64,000 bases of DNA from an uncultured Pelagibacteraceae bacterium. GTDB taxonomy: Bacteria; Pseudomonadota; Alphaproteobacteria; Pelagibacterales; Pelagibacteraceae. The translations under genes were made by a program, and so were the position numbers. Where the stretch lies: contig CACJZK010000004.1 of assembly GCA_902597875.1 (NCBI GenBank), positions 1 to 64,000 on the forward strand, read 5' to 3'. A model generated the notes under the pieces. It had not been told where the DNA came from. It did not search any database and worked only from the letters and a program-made list of their open reading frames with translations. Shown in pieces: positions 1-7,678 of this stretch. Numbering within the stretch: position 1 is the first letter of the stretch; each line of letters opens with the position of its first letter.

Positions 1-2
1 CG

Positions 3-1583
3 GAATTAAAAAAATTAAAATCTATGAGCCCAATGTCTGCAGAGGCAACTGTTGTCAGGAATTATCTTGATTGGATGACAGAATTGCCATGGAGTTTTAA
101 AAGTAAAATAAATAGAGATCTTAAAAATGCTCAAAAAATTTTAGACGAAGACCATTTTGGTTTAGAAAAAGTTAAAGAAAGAATAATTGAATTTTTAGCT
201 GTTCAAAAAAGAACTGAGAAGATGAAAGGTCCAATACTTTGCTTAGTTGGCCCACCTGGTGTAGGAAAAACTTCACTTGGTAAATCAATAGCTAGAGCAA
301 CTGGTAGAAAATTTATTAGAATTTCATTAGGCGGCACTAGAGACGAAGCCGAGATTAGAGGACACAGGAGAACTTACATTGGTTCTCTTCCAGGTAAAAT
401 TATTCAAATGATGAAAAAAGCAGGAACAAAAAATCCGCTTTTTTTATTAGACGAAATCGACAAAGTAGGTAATGATTATAGAGGAGATCCATCTTCAGCT
501 TTGTTAGAGGCTCTAGATCCAGAACAAAATAAAGAATTTAATGATCACTATTTAGAAGTAGATTACGATTTATCAGATGTAATGTTTGTTACTACTGCAA
601 ATACTTTAAATATTCTACCTCCTTTACTCGATAGAATGGAGTTAATTAGATTACCAGGTTATACAGAGGATGAAAAAGTAAGTATTTCTCAAAAATATTT
701 AATCCCCAAACAAAAAGAAAATGCAGGATTGAAAAAAAATGAGTTAACTATAAAGGAAAACCTAAATAGAAAAATCATCAGAAATTACACAAGAGAGGCG
801 GGAGTAAGAAATTTAGAGAGAGAGATATCAAAAATCGCTAGAAAAACTGTCAAAAGAATTGATGCAAAGGAAAAAGTTAACAATCCTATAAAAGAAAAAG
901 ATCTTACAAAATACCTAGGCGTAGAAAAATTTAAATACGGGGAGATAGAAGATCAGAATAGAGTAGGTGTAGTTACTGGATTAGCTTGGACTGAGGTAGG
1001 AGGAGAAATATTAAAAATTGAATCGGTAATTATGTCTGGTAAAGGCAAAATGCAAATTACTGGTAAACTAGGTGAAGTAATGCAGGAATCTGTAAAAGCA
1101 GCAAAATCTTATATAAGATCAAAAAGTTTAGATTATGGAATTATTCCTCCAGTTTTTGAAAAAAAAGATTTTCATATTCATGTACCAGAAGGAGCCATAC
1201 CTAAAGATGGACCTTCAGCTGGAGTGGCAATGGTTACTTCGATAATTTCTGCCATAACAGAAATACCAGTAAATAAAGATGTAGCGATGACCGGAGAAAT
1301 TACTTTAAGAGGAATTGTTTTACCAATAGGTGGTTTGAAAGAAAAATTATTAGCAGCACATAGAGCCGGAATTAAGAAAGTTCTTATTCCTAATGAAAAT
1401 CAAAAAGATTTAATAGAAATTCCTGAAATAATTAAAAAAAGTATTGAAATTAAACCGGTTAAAAATGTTGATGAAGTACTTAAAATAGCTCTTACAAAAA
1501 ATCTAAAAAGAGTTGAGTGGGTCGAGGTAGAACAAATTTCCAAAAAAAATAATCAAAAAACTACTACCACAAGAAAACATTAA
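3..1583 (+). CDS. lon: ATP-dependent Lon protease, C-terminal two thirds (5' end outside window)
   Basis: Lon is the cytoplasmic AAA+ serine protease that degrades damaged and regulatory proteins. The frame is open from base 3 and the residues before the first ATG at 24 already match the family, so that ATG is internal and the true start lies upstream. About 526 residues are present of a family length near 780-800; the N-terminal substrate-binding domain is missing. Visible features are the Walker A motif GPPGVGKT, the Walker B region FLLDEIDK, and the C-terminal protease domain with the catalytic serine in GPSAGVAM and the catalytic lysine in the [14 protein letters not shown] stretch. The C-terminus ends in a short Lys/Thr-rich tail. 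The stop is one base away from the stop of the convergent glycosyltransferase gene, with no terminator between them. Identification is very secure. Confidence 0.97.
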   Translation, partial: ELKKLKSMSPMSAEATVVRNYLDWMTELPWSFKSKINRDLKNAQKILDEDHFGLEKVKERIIEFLAVQKRTEKMKGPILCLVGPPGVGKTSLGKSIARATGRKFIRISLGGTRDEAEIRGHRRTYIGSLPGKIIQMMKKAGTKNPLFLLDEIDKVGNDYRGDPSSALLEALDPEQNKEFNDHYLEVDYDLSDVMFVTTANTLNILPPLLDRMELIRLPGYTEDEKVSISQKYLIPKQKENAGLKKNELTIKENLNRKIIRNYTREAGVRNLEREISKIARKTVKRIDAKEKVNNPIKEKDLTKYLGVEKFKYGEIEDQNRVGVVTGLAWTEVGGEILKIESVIMSGKGKMQITGKLGEVMQESVKAAKSYIRSKSLDYGIIPPVFEKKDFHIHVPEGAIPKDGPSAGVAMVTSIISAITEIPVNKDVAMTGEITLRGIVLPIGGLKEKLLAAHRAGIKKVLIPNENQKDLIEIPEIIKKSIEIKPVKNVDEVLKIALTKNLKRVEWVEVEQISKKNNQKTTTTRKH

Positions 1584-1584
1584 T

Positions 1585-2475
1585 TTAATCTAGCCACTCT
1601 CTATATTGAGATAAATTCTTAGATATATAACTTGGTAACTGATGAAGGTCTATTTTTCTCAATTTAGTGTTTCCTGACCACTTAAATTCTTTTTTATCTA
1701 CATTATGGTCGTACATAACTCTTTTCTCATCAATTAATTTTTTAATATCTTTAATATTCAGTCCGCTTTCTTCATATTCATAGTGATGCGCAAAATTTAA
1801 TAATTTTTTTTCTAAATCCTCAGCTTTTTTTAGACACGTAAAATGCCAACCACCATTCTCCACATGAAAAATATTGGTATATTTTTTTTTAGAAAAAATT
1901 AAATCAAATCTCCATTTTGGATATCGCTTTGATTTAATATTCCTTAACCATTGAGGAGATATAAAATTTTTTTTTCTACATGCTTTAGATCCATACCAGT
2001 CAAATTCTTCGTAATATAAGTTTAATTTATAATAAAACATTTTTTGTTTGAAAATAATAATTTGATCTTTATTTATTTCAAAATTTAATTTTTCCAAATT
2101 TGGAATTTCATCCAAATCACTTATCATAATAAAATCGTCCTCTTGTGCATCATTTAATCCTTTAGACAAATTCTCTCTTTGAAAATAATCTCTTGCCATA
2201 CCATTAAGTATTAGCTTTTCTCCCCTTATTTCTTCTGAGTCATTTACATTTATTTTTTTAATATCAGGAGGAGGATTATCAATAACTATATATGATATTT
2301 TGTCTTTAAATTTAGCAAAGTTGTTTAAATCAAAATTTAGCTTTTTTGGCGTTCCATTATGAGTATAAGTAGCTTCAGTAATAATGAATTTTTTTACATA
2401 TCTATCTAGAATATTAAGCCTTAAATCTAGGAGCAAATCTTCATCAAAATACATAAAACAGTCATAAATATTCAT
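1585..2475 (-). CDS. GT17-like glycosyltransferase
   Basis: A 296-residue protein that resembles glycosyltransferase family 17, named for eukaryotic beta-1,4-N-acetylglucosaminyltransferase III and also found in bacterial polysaccharide loci. Evidence is the N-terminal YDCFMYFDEDLLLDLRL pattern, the IITEATYTHNG segment, and the DFIMISDLDEIP motif, where D120-L-D122 would be the metal/nucleotide-sugar binding DxD. There is no signal peptide or membrane segment, so it is probably cytosolic. It is divergent from the epimerase gene (47 bp between the starts) and convergent with lon. The context suggests modification of a surface glycan, but donor and acceptor cannot be told from sequence. The family call rests on remembered motif similarity and is moderately secure. 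Confidence 0.75.
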   Translation of the reverse strand: MNIYDCFMYFDEDLLLDLRLNILDRYVKKFIITEATYTHNGTPKKLNFDLNNFAKFKDKISYIVIDNPPPDIKKINVNDSEEIRGEKLILNGMARDYFQRENLSKGLNDAQEDDFIMISDLDEIPNLEKLNFEINKDQIIIFKQKMFYYKLNLYYEEFDWYGSKACRKKNFISPQWLRNIKSKRYPKWRFDLIFSKKKYTNIFHVENGGWHFTCLKKAEDLEKKLLNFAHHYEYEESGLNIKDIKKLIDEKRVMYDHNVDKKEFKWSGNTKLRKIDLHQLPSYISKNLSQYREWLD

Positions 2476-2522
2476 ATATTAATTGAGTTATAATAAAATT
2501 TTATATAAGTAAATTTAAATCA

Positions 2523-3590
2523 ATGGGAAAAAAAATAGTTATTACTGGTGGCTTAGGATATATAGGCACAGAATTGTGCAAAATTTACTCAGGATATAGT
2601 TGGAATGATACTATAACGGTAATTGATAATAGATTTATCTCAGAAAGAGTTCATCAATTAAGAAAATGGAATATGAATTTTGTCCATGGAGATATTTTGG
2701 ATAAAGATTTAATTAAAAAGCACTGTGCAGATGCAGATATAATTCATCACTTGGCAGGAATTACAGATGTTCCAAGAGTAAAAAGTGAAAGTAGCAATGA
2801 AAAAGATGAAAAAATAAAAGCAGTTGCTGAAGAGGGAACTCAAAATATAATTAATGTAATGAGCGATAATTGTAAGATTATTGTTCCTTCAACACATGTA
2901 GTATACGAGGGCATAGAAAAAGTAAAAAATGATATATCGGAAGACGAGGAAACCAATCCTGTGTTGTCTTACGGAAAATCCAAAGATTATAATGAAAAAC
3001 AACTTAAGTCCTCAGGAAAAAAATATGTAATACTAAGGTTAGGATCTGTATATGGTTATTCTACAGATACGGCAAGAATAGACATAATGTCAAATTTTTT
3101 CTCTAAAATGGCGTCCCAAAACGGAACTTTAAAACTTTATGCAGGAGGAAGACAGGTTAAAAGTTTGGTTCCACTTATTGATGTAGCAAGATGTTTCAAA
3201 TTTATGGAAGAAAGAGATGATATTTCAAATGATTTATTTAATCTCACAAAAGATACCGTGACAGTAAAAGAAGTAGCGGAAATTTGTAAAAAATATAATC
3301 CAAATATAACTTTAAAAGAAACTAATGATGAGGTTCCAAACTTAGGTTTCTCTTTATCAAATGAAAAATTGTTAAAAAAAGGGTTCAAGTTTAAGTACGG
3401 TCTTGAAGAAAGCATAAAAGAAATGATTCATAAGTGGTCAAAGCAAAATTTAATCAAAGATCTTGAGTACGTAAAAGATGGAGAAAAAGAATTCTCAGAT
3501 GGTAGAGGAAAAATTAGTAATCACGAACTTACAGAACCTATAAATATGATAGGTTTAATTAATTCAAAAAAAAGGAACTATACGAGCTAA
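2523..3590 (+). CDS. NAD-dependent sugar epimerase/dehydratase (SDR), first part of a frame-broken SDR-cupin-methyltransferase
   Basis: Extended short-chain dehydrogenase/reductase of 355 residues. The Rossmann signature GGLGYIG is at residues 9-15, an acidic residue follows beta-2 (VIDNRF), PSTHVVYE is the usual Ser/Thr region, and Y150-GKS-K154 is the catalytic YxxxK. It most likely epimerises, reduces or dehydrates a nucleotide sugar. The ORF ends shortly after an A8 run at 3566-3573. The last residues (after SKK) look like out-of-frame read-through, because the neighbouring frame continues with a clear cupin and then a C-methyltransferase. Removing one A would give a single protein of about 848 residues (2523-5070). 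SDR-cupin fusions are known in capsule synthesis (CapF type). The SDR identity is secure; the sugar is unknown. Confidence 0.85.
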   Translation: MGKKIVITGGLGYIGTELCKIYSGYSWNDTITVIDNRFISERVHQLRKWNMNFVHGDILDKDLIKKHCADADIIHHLAGITDVPRVKSESSNEKDEKIKAVAEEGTQNIINVMSDNCKIIVPSTHVVYEGIEKVKNDISEDEETNPVLSYGKSKDYNEKQLKSSGKKYVILRLGSVYGYSTDTARIDIMSNFFSKMASQNGTLKLYAGGRQVKSLVPLIDVARCFKFMEERDDISNDLFNLTKDTVTVKEVAEICKKYNPNITLKETNDEVPNLGFSLSNEKLLKKGFKFKYGLEESIKEMIHKWSKQNLIKDLEYVKDGEKEFSDGRGKISNHELTEPINMIGLINSKKRNYTS

Positions 3591-3744
3591 TCATTATCAT
3601 CCACAACAAGAACAAAAATGTTTATTTACCAAAGGTCAAATTATCGAAATATTTCAAGATATACTAAATCCAAAATCTCCAAAAATTACTCAAGTTGTAA
3701 ATGAGGGTCAATTATCAATAATAAAACCAAATGTTGCCCATAGT
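3559..3744 (+). other. In-frame upstream extension of the methyltransferase ORF: N-terminal half of a cupin (WxcM/CapF-like)
   Basis: Frame 1 is open from 3559, just after a TAA at 3556-3558, and runs without a stop into the ORF that starts at 3745. From 3568 it encodes KKGTIRANHYHP followed by QQEQKCLFTKGQ and, further on, a PNVAHSM segment. The HYHP residues and the glycine-rich turns are typical metal-binding cupin motifs of the sugar-isomerase / CapF C-terminal type. I found no in-frame ATG, GTG or TTG in this stretch before 3745 that could start an intact cupin. It therefore seems to have been translated as a continuation of the upstream SDR. Confidence 0.75.
3566..3573 (+). repeat. A8 homopolymer at the frame break between SDR and cupin
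   Basis: Eight consecutive A bases followed by GG. With seven (or ten) A bases, frame 3 of the SDR would join frame 1 of the cupin-methyltransferase; with eight, the SDR stops at 3588-3590. The run is therefore a candidate slippage, phase-variation or sequencing-error site. Confidence 0.8.
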
Positions 3745-5070
3745 ATGATTTTTACGAAAGATAGTACTTTTTTAAACCTTGTAAGAGGTGAACGCGAACA
3801 TGAAAATTATGGAGTCACACACACAATAAAACATGTTTTTGTAGACGAAAAAGAAAAAAATTTATTATTAGGATGTTATAAATTTGATTGCAGAGTTTGT
3901 GGAAATACAAAACTTAGAAGAGTTCTTTCCTTAGGATATCAGCCATTGGCAAACAATTTGTTAAAAACTAAAGATGAAAAATGTGAATTATATCCATTAG
4001 AAGTAAATTATTGCGATAATTGCTTTAATTGCCAACTTTCTGTTGCTGTGGACCCAAAAAAAATGTTTAATAATTATTTATACACTTCTTCAACTTCTAA
4101 GACATTTAGGAATCATTTCATTAATGCTGCAAATAAATATATTAAAGAACTAAAATTAAAAGCTAAAAAATCTTATATTATTGATGTAGGTAGCAATGAC
4201 GGAATTGCCTTAAAGCCCTTTAAAGATTTAGGTTTTAAAAATATATTAGGTATTGAACCAGCCAAAAATTTATCAAAACTTGCTAATAAAAATAAAATTA
4301 AAACATACAATGGTTTTTTGACTAAAAAAAATATTAAAAAAATCAAGAAAAATGCTGACTTAATATTAGCTTCAAATGTATTTGCTCACTCTGACAACTT
4401 AAAAGAAATGGCGCAATGCATGTTAAATCTTTTAAGTAAAAAAGGAACAATAATTATAGAGGTGCAATATTTACTAAGAACCTTAAAGGACCTAACTTTT
4501 GATAATATTTATCATGAACATTATAATTATTGGTCTTTAACTTCATTAAATAATTTCTTTAAACAATTTGATGCAAAAATTTATAAAGCTGAGGAAGTTA
4601 ATACTCATGGTGGCTCAATAAGAGTTTTTATAAAAAAAGGGAAAAATATTAAAGTAGAAGGAAGTGTAAAAAAAATCTTAATTGATGAAGAAAAATATGG
4701 AATTAAAAAATTCAAAACTTATCAAGATTTTGGAAAAAAAGTTTACGATATTAGAAAAAATGTAATTAAAAAAATAAATGATATTAAAAAAAGAGGAGAT
4801 AAAATAATTGGTTATGGTTCTCCAGCGAAGGCTACTACTGCACTAAATTTTTTTGGTATTTCTGATGAGTTAGAATTTGTTATTGAAGATAATAAATTAA
4901 AACAAGGGAAATTTATTCCTGGAGTAAAAATACCGATACAAGACAAGTCTAAAATTCAAGATAATAATAATACTATGTTAGTTTTAGCTTGGAATTTCTT
5001 TAAAGAAATCAAATCAAAAAATTCACATCTATCAAAAAAAATTATTAATATAAAAGACTTAGAAAAATAA
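3745..5070 (+). CDS. Cupin C-terminal half plus zinc-binding C-methyltransferase for nucleotide sugars
   Basis: The 441 residues from the first ATG begin in the middle of a cupin (residues 1-45), so this ATG is probably not the biological start. Next comes a zinc-binding domain with C49-x2-C52 and C90-x2-C93 and the segment LGYQPLANNLL, typical of the putative zinc-binding region of sugar C-methyltransferases. The SAM-binding fold follows, with IIDVGSNDG at about 146-153 and LILASNVFAH further on. The C-terminal domain carries IIGYGSPAKATT and EDNKLKQGKFIPG, as in TylC3/NovU-type C-methyltransferases, which methylate a ketosugar carbon to make branched sugars. With the upstream SDR this suggests synthesis of a methyl-branched sugar. 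The stop directly abuts the stop of a convergent small gene at 5071. Family identity is strong; the substrate is inferred. Confidence 0.85.
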   Translation: MIFTKDSTFLNLVRGEREHENYGVTHTIKHVFVDEKEKNLLLGCYKFDCRVCGNTKLRRVLSLGYQPLANNLLKTKDEKCELYPLEVNYCDNCFNCQLSVAVDPKKMFNNYLYTSSTSKTFRNHFINAANKYIKELKLKAKKSYIIDVGSNDGIALKPFKDLGFKNILGIEPAKNLSKLANKNKIKTYNGFLTKKNIKKIKKNADLILASNVFAHSDNLKEMAQCMLNLLSKKGTIIIEVQYLLRTLKDLTFDNIYHEHYNYWSLTSLNNFFKQFDAKIYKAEEVNTHGGSIRVFIKKGKNIKVEGSVKKILIDEEKYGIKKFKTYQDFGKKVYDIRKNVIKKINDIKKRGDKIIGYGSPAKATTALNFFGISDELEFVIEDNKLKQGKFIPGVKIPIQDKSKIQDNNNTMLVLAWNFFKEIKSKNSHLSKKIINIKDLEK

Positions 5071-5235
5071 TTATTTAGTTTTAACAAATTTTTCTGCTTG
5101 AGAAATAATATTTTCAGTTTCTGGAGGTAAGGCTTGATTGGTTTTTAATTTTGGTGTTTTATTTTGCTTTGATTTTGAATTTAATAATAAATCTACAGCT
5201 TCTAATATTTCATTAACATGAAAATTATCTTTCAT
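5071..5235 (-). CDS. Small conserved-looking protein of 54 residues, function unknown
   Basis: An ATG at 5233-5235 on the minus strand opens a 54-residue frame ending at 5071-5073. The product starts MKDNFHVNEILEAVDLLLNS, followed by a Lys-rich linker and an amphipathic C-terminal stretch (PPETENIISQAEKFVKTK). It has no membrane segment or cysteines. It lies 6 bp downstream of the zinc-ribbon gene in the same direction, so it is probably cotranscribed with it. Its stop touches the stop of the convergent methyltransferase gene. Support comes from the tight packing, the helix-forming composition and the lack of any other explanation for this 170-bp gap. I do not recognise a family. Confidence 0.65.
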   Translation of the reverse strand: MKDNFHVNEILEAVDLLLNSKSKQNKTPKLKTNQALPPETENIISQAEKFVKTK

Positions 5236-5241
5236 ATAAAT

Positions 5242-5754
5242 TTAGTAATTTGAAATCATGTCTGAGATAATTAAACTGATATTATTCAAAGTTTCGTAAA
5301 AATAAGTTATGTAGCTTTCTAAAAATGGGTAATTGTAAATTAAAATATCTCTTGTTAAGTTTAAAGTACCAAATAAAAAAATTATTGATACAGAAAATAA
5401 AACCAAATAACTATAAAATCCTAAACCTGAACTTGCTTTTTTAGTCAACTTTGACTTGGTCTTATTTTGTATTGTCTTTTTGTTAATACTAGATGGGTCT
5501 ATAATTTTTATTCCATGTTTTTTTTGTAAATATTCATCTGAGTATACATCGATATCTTTAGTTTTTTTCCTTTTTGAAGAAGAAGATTTGGTACTCTTTT
5601 TAACTATCGGAGGTGTTATTTTTTTTTTTTGAGCTATTGGATATTGTGTCCACTGATTACCACATGAGCTACATTGTACCAATCTACCTTTTGATGTAAT
5701 TGCGCTATCAGGTACCGTAAATTTCTTATTACAAGATTTACATTGAATAATCAT
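5242..5754 (-). CDS. Zinc-ribbon (MJ0042-type) membrane-anchored protein
   Basis: A protein of 170 residues. The N-terminus has C5-x2-C8 and C28-x2-C31, the layout of the MJ0042/zinc-ribbon finger common at the start of alphaproteobacterial proteins of unknown role (IxC-x2-C--F-VPD---GR-V-C--CG--W). A charged Lys/Ser-rich linker follows (about 45-110), then one hydrophobic segment at about 112-132 and a short tail. The likely topology is a cytosolic zinc ribbon with a membrane anchor. It is followed after 6 bp by a 54-residue gene. The molecular function is unknown; the domain assignment is firm. Confidence 0.82.
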   Translation of the reverse strand: MIIQCKSCNKKFTVPDSAITSKGRLVQCSSCGNQWTQYPIAQKKKITPPIVKKSTKSSSSKRKKTKDIDVYSDEYLQKKHGIKIIDPSSINKKTIQNKTKSKLTKKASSGLGFYSYLVLFSVSIIFLFGTLNLTRDILIYNYPFLESYITYFYETLNNISLIISDMISNY

Positions 5755-5806
5755 TTTTATTAATAATACAGCTTATAATCATAAACTTAAATTAGTATTT
5801 TTACTT

Positions 5807-5835
5807 TTTACATTATAAAATTTATGTTGTATATC
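5807..5835 (+). promoter_or_regulatory. Candidate sigma-70 type promoter for the tRNA pair
   Basis: TTTACA at 5807-5812 (one mismatch to TTGACA), a 17-bp spacer, and TATATC at 5830-5835 (four of six matches to TATAAT). Transcription would start about 12 bp before tRNA-Val. In DNA this AT-rich, chance matches are common, so this is tentative. Confidence 0.35.
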
Positions 5836-5853
5836 TCGGTTCTGTTTAATTTA

Positions 5854-5929
5854 GGGCGGTTAGCTCAGTTGGTAGAGCATCTCGTTTACACCGAGAGGGT
5901 CATAGGTTCGAGTCCTTTACCGCCCACCA
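5854..5929 (+). tRNA. tRNA-Val (anticodon TAC)
   Basis: A 76-base tRNA including an encoded CCA. Acceptor GGGCGGT (5854-5860) pairs with ACCGCCC (5919-5925). The anticodon stem TCTCG/CGAGA surrounds the loop TTTACAC, giving anticodon TAC, which reads GTA and other GTN valine codons. The T arm ATAGG-TTCGAGT-CCTTT contains one T-T mismatch (5903 against 5917), which is unusual but leaves four pairs. It lies 14 bp upstream of tRNA-Asp, and the two are presumably cotranscribed. Confidence 0.96.
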
Positions 5930-5943
5930 AATTAAGCTGAATT

Positions 5944-6020
5944 GGGGGTGTAGCTCAGTTGGTTAGAGCGCCTGCCTGTCACGCAGGAGGTCGCGGGTTC
6001 GAGTCCCGTCACTCCCGCCA
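5944..6020 (+). tRNA. tRNA-Asp (anticodon GTC)
   Basis: A 77-base tRNA with encoded CCA. Acceptor GGGGGTG (5944-5950) pairs with CACTCCC (6010-6016) through one G-T wobble. Anticodon stem CCTGC/GCAGG with loop CTGTCAC gives anticodon GTC. The T arm GCGGG-TTCGAGT-CCCGT is well paired. A tRNA-Val/tRNA-Asp pair just before nuoA is the usual arrangement in many alphaproteobacteria. Confidence 0.97.
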
Positions 6021-6115
6021 CTAGTTGATAATCGTTTTCATTTAAATCTTAGATAATGCGATCTTCTGTTACCTGTACACCAGCGTCTAAAATGTTATAA
6101 ATAATCATAACTTAA

Positions 6116-6147
6116 TATAAGAATCCCTAAGCCAAATGGTATTAGGG
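6116..6147 (+). promoter_or_regulatory. Possible nuo operon promoter -10 and adjacent inverted repeat
   Basis: The 141-bp gap 6021-6161 before nuoA has a TATAAG box at 6116-6121 (five of six -10 matches, no good -35). It is followed at once by an inverted repeat: CCCTAA (6125-6130) and TTAGGG (6142-6147), with an inner CCA/TGG pair. The position fits an operator or a 5' UTR hairpin for the complex I operon. Nothing else was seen in the gap. Confidence 0.35.
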
Positions 6148-6161
6148 TAGATATTAAAAAA

Positions 6162-6530
6162 ATGATTTATAATTTTTTAACAGATTACTTATCAATAATA
6201 TTATTTTTATTTATTGCTTTATTAATAAGCATTGGTTTTCTATTAGCTAACTATTTAGCTTCTCCAAGCAACCCCGATCCAGAAAAACTTTCAGCTTATG
6301 AATGTGGTTTTGAAGCTTTTGAGGACTCGAGATTAGAATTTGATGTAAGATTTTATTTGGTAGCGATACTCTTTATAATTTTTGATTTAGAAATAGCTTT
6401 CCTTTTTCCTTGGGCCATCTCACTCGGTAATATAGGAACACTAGGTTTTTGGTCAATGATGACTTTTTTAGGAATATTAACCATTGGGTTTATTTATGAA
6501 TGGAAAAAAGGAGCTTTGGAATGGGAATAA
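6162..6530 (+). CDS. nuoA: NADH-quinone oxidoreductase subunit A
   Basis: A 122-residue membrane subunit of respiratory complex I. It has three transmembrane helices (about 8-30, 65-85, 92-112) and the conserved loop [14 protein letters not shown] between helices 1 and 2, followed by [18 protein letters not shown]. NuoA lies at the junction of the membrane arm and the quinone chamber. It is first in a complete nuoA-N operon and overlaps nuoB by 10 bp. The length and all signature residues are normal. Confidence 0.97.
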   Translation: MIYNFLTDYLSIILFLFIALLISIGFLLANYLASPSNPDPEKLSAYECGFEAFEDSRLEFDVRFYLVAILFIIFDLEIAFLFPWAISLGNIGTLGFWSMMTFLGILTIGFIYEWKKGALEWE

Positions 6531-7057
6531 ATTCAAATTTTTTCAAAAACAAAGAAGACCAAATTCCAGAAAACTTTAAACAAATCGCTAAAGATTTTAG
6601 TGAAAAAGGTTTTATCACAACTTCTACAGATAATTTAATTAATTGGGCCAGAACCGGCTCACTTCATTGGATGACTTTTGGTTTAGCTTGTTGCGCAGTA
6701 GAAATGATGCAGACTTCAATGCCAAGATATGATCTTGAAAGGTTCGGAGCAGCTCCAAGGGCTTCTCCCAGACAATCTGATGTTATGATAGTTGCAGGCA
6801 CATTAACAAATAAAATGGCACCAGCTTTAAGAAAAGTTTACGATCAAATGCCAGAACCAAGATATGTAATATCTATGGGAAGTTGCGCTAATGGAGGAGG
6901 TTATTACCATTACTCTTACTCAGTTGTTAGAGGATGCGATAAAATTGTACCAGTAGATATTTATGTTCCTGGTTGTCCGCCATCAGCAGAAGCTTTGTTA
7001 TATGGAGTTCTTCAACTTCAAAAAAAAATTAGAAGAGAAGGTAGTTTAAAAAGATAA
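6521..7057 (+). CDS. nuoB: NADH-quinone oxidoreductase subunit B
   Basis: A 178-residue peripheral subunit that carries the terminal 4Fe-4S cluster N2. The cysteine pair in [10 protein letters not shown], the cysteine in [10 protein letters not shown] and the cysteine in [12 protein letters not shown] are the cluster ligands. I chose ATG 6521 rather than ATG 6500 because an AAGGAG sits at 6508-6513 with eight bases to 6521, and because the upstream start would add residues that only reflect nuoA's 3' end. It overlaps the nuoA stop (ATGGGAATAA). Confidence 0.95.
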   Translation: MGINSNFFKNKEDQIPENFKQIAKDFSEKGFITTSTDNLINWARTGSLHWMTFGLACCAVEMMQTSMPRYDLERFGAAPRASPRQSDVMIVAGTLTNKMAPALRKVYDQMPEPRYVISMGSCANGGGYYHYSYSVVRGCDKIVPVDIYVPGCPPSAEALLYGVLQLQKKIRREGSLKR

Positions 7058-7060
7058 TTT

Positions 7061-7678
7061 ATGTTCATAAAAGATATTAAAGAACTTGAGAAAGTTGTTA
7101 ACTCAGAATTAGCAAGTAAAATAAAAAAGTCTACTATAAATTTTAATGAATTAATGTTGGAATTAGAAGTAGAAAATTTGTTTTCGATAATACAATTTCT
7201 AAAATCGAATGATAATTGTAGATTTAGGCAACTAATAGATATAGCTGGTGTAGATTTTCCAGAAAAAGATAAAAGATTTAGACTAATTTATTTATTGCTC
7301 TCACATGAAAAGAATTTAAGAATTAAACTTTGCTTAGACTTTGAGGCAAGTAAAAACATTCCATCAATTGTTAAAATTTTTCCATCTGCTAATTGGATGG
7401 AAAGAGAAGTGTTTGATATGTACGGAATAAAATTCACAAATCATCCAGACCTTAGAAGAATTTTAACAGATTACGGTTTTAAAGGTCATCCACTAAGAAA
7501 AGATTTTCCTCTAACAGGATTTAACGAGGTTAGATATAGCGAAAAGGAGAAAAAAGTAATTTACGAGTCCGTTAAACTTGAGCAAAACTACAGAAATTTT
7601 GATTTTGAAAGTCCTTGGGAGGGTACAAAATATTTAAAGGAAATTAAAAAAAAATCTGATAATGAAAAAAAAGAATAA
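7061..7678 (+). CDS. nuoC: NADH-quinone oxidoreductase subunit C
   Basis: A 205-residue hydrophilic subunit of the quinone-binding module. The diagnostic stretch is [14 protein letters not shown] followed by [13 protein letters not shown] and [12 protein letters not shown]. It is separate from NuoD, as in most alphaproteobacteria, unlike the fused NuoCD of enterobacteria. It overlaps nuoD by 17 bp in another frame. Confidence 0.96.
   Translation: MFIKDIKELEKVVNSELASKIKKSTINFNELMLELEVENLFSIIQFLKSNDNCRFRQLIDIAGVDFPEKDKRFRLIYLLLSHEKNLRIKLCLDFEASKNIPSIVKIFPSANWMEREVFDMYGIKFTNHPDLRRILTDYGFKGHPLRKDFPLTGFNEVRYSEKEKKVIYESVKLEQNYRNFDFESPWEGTKYLKEIKKKSDNEKKE

Noticed and set aside
6500-6520. Earlier ATG for nuoB at 6500
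   Set aside because: It would translate the end of nuoA in another frame; the AAGGAG at 6508-6513 fits ATG 6521.
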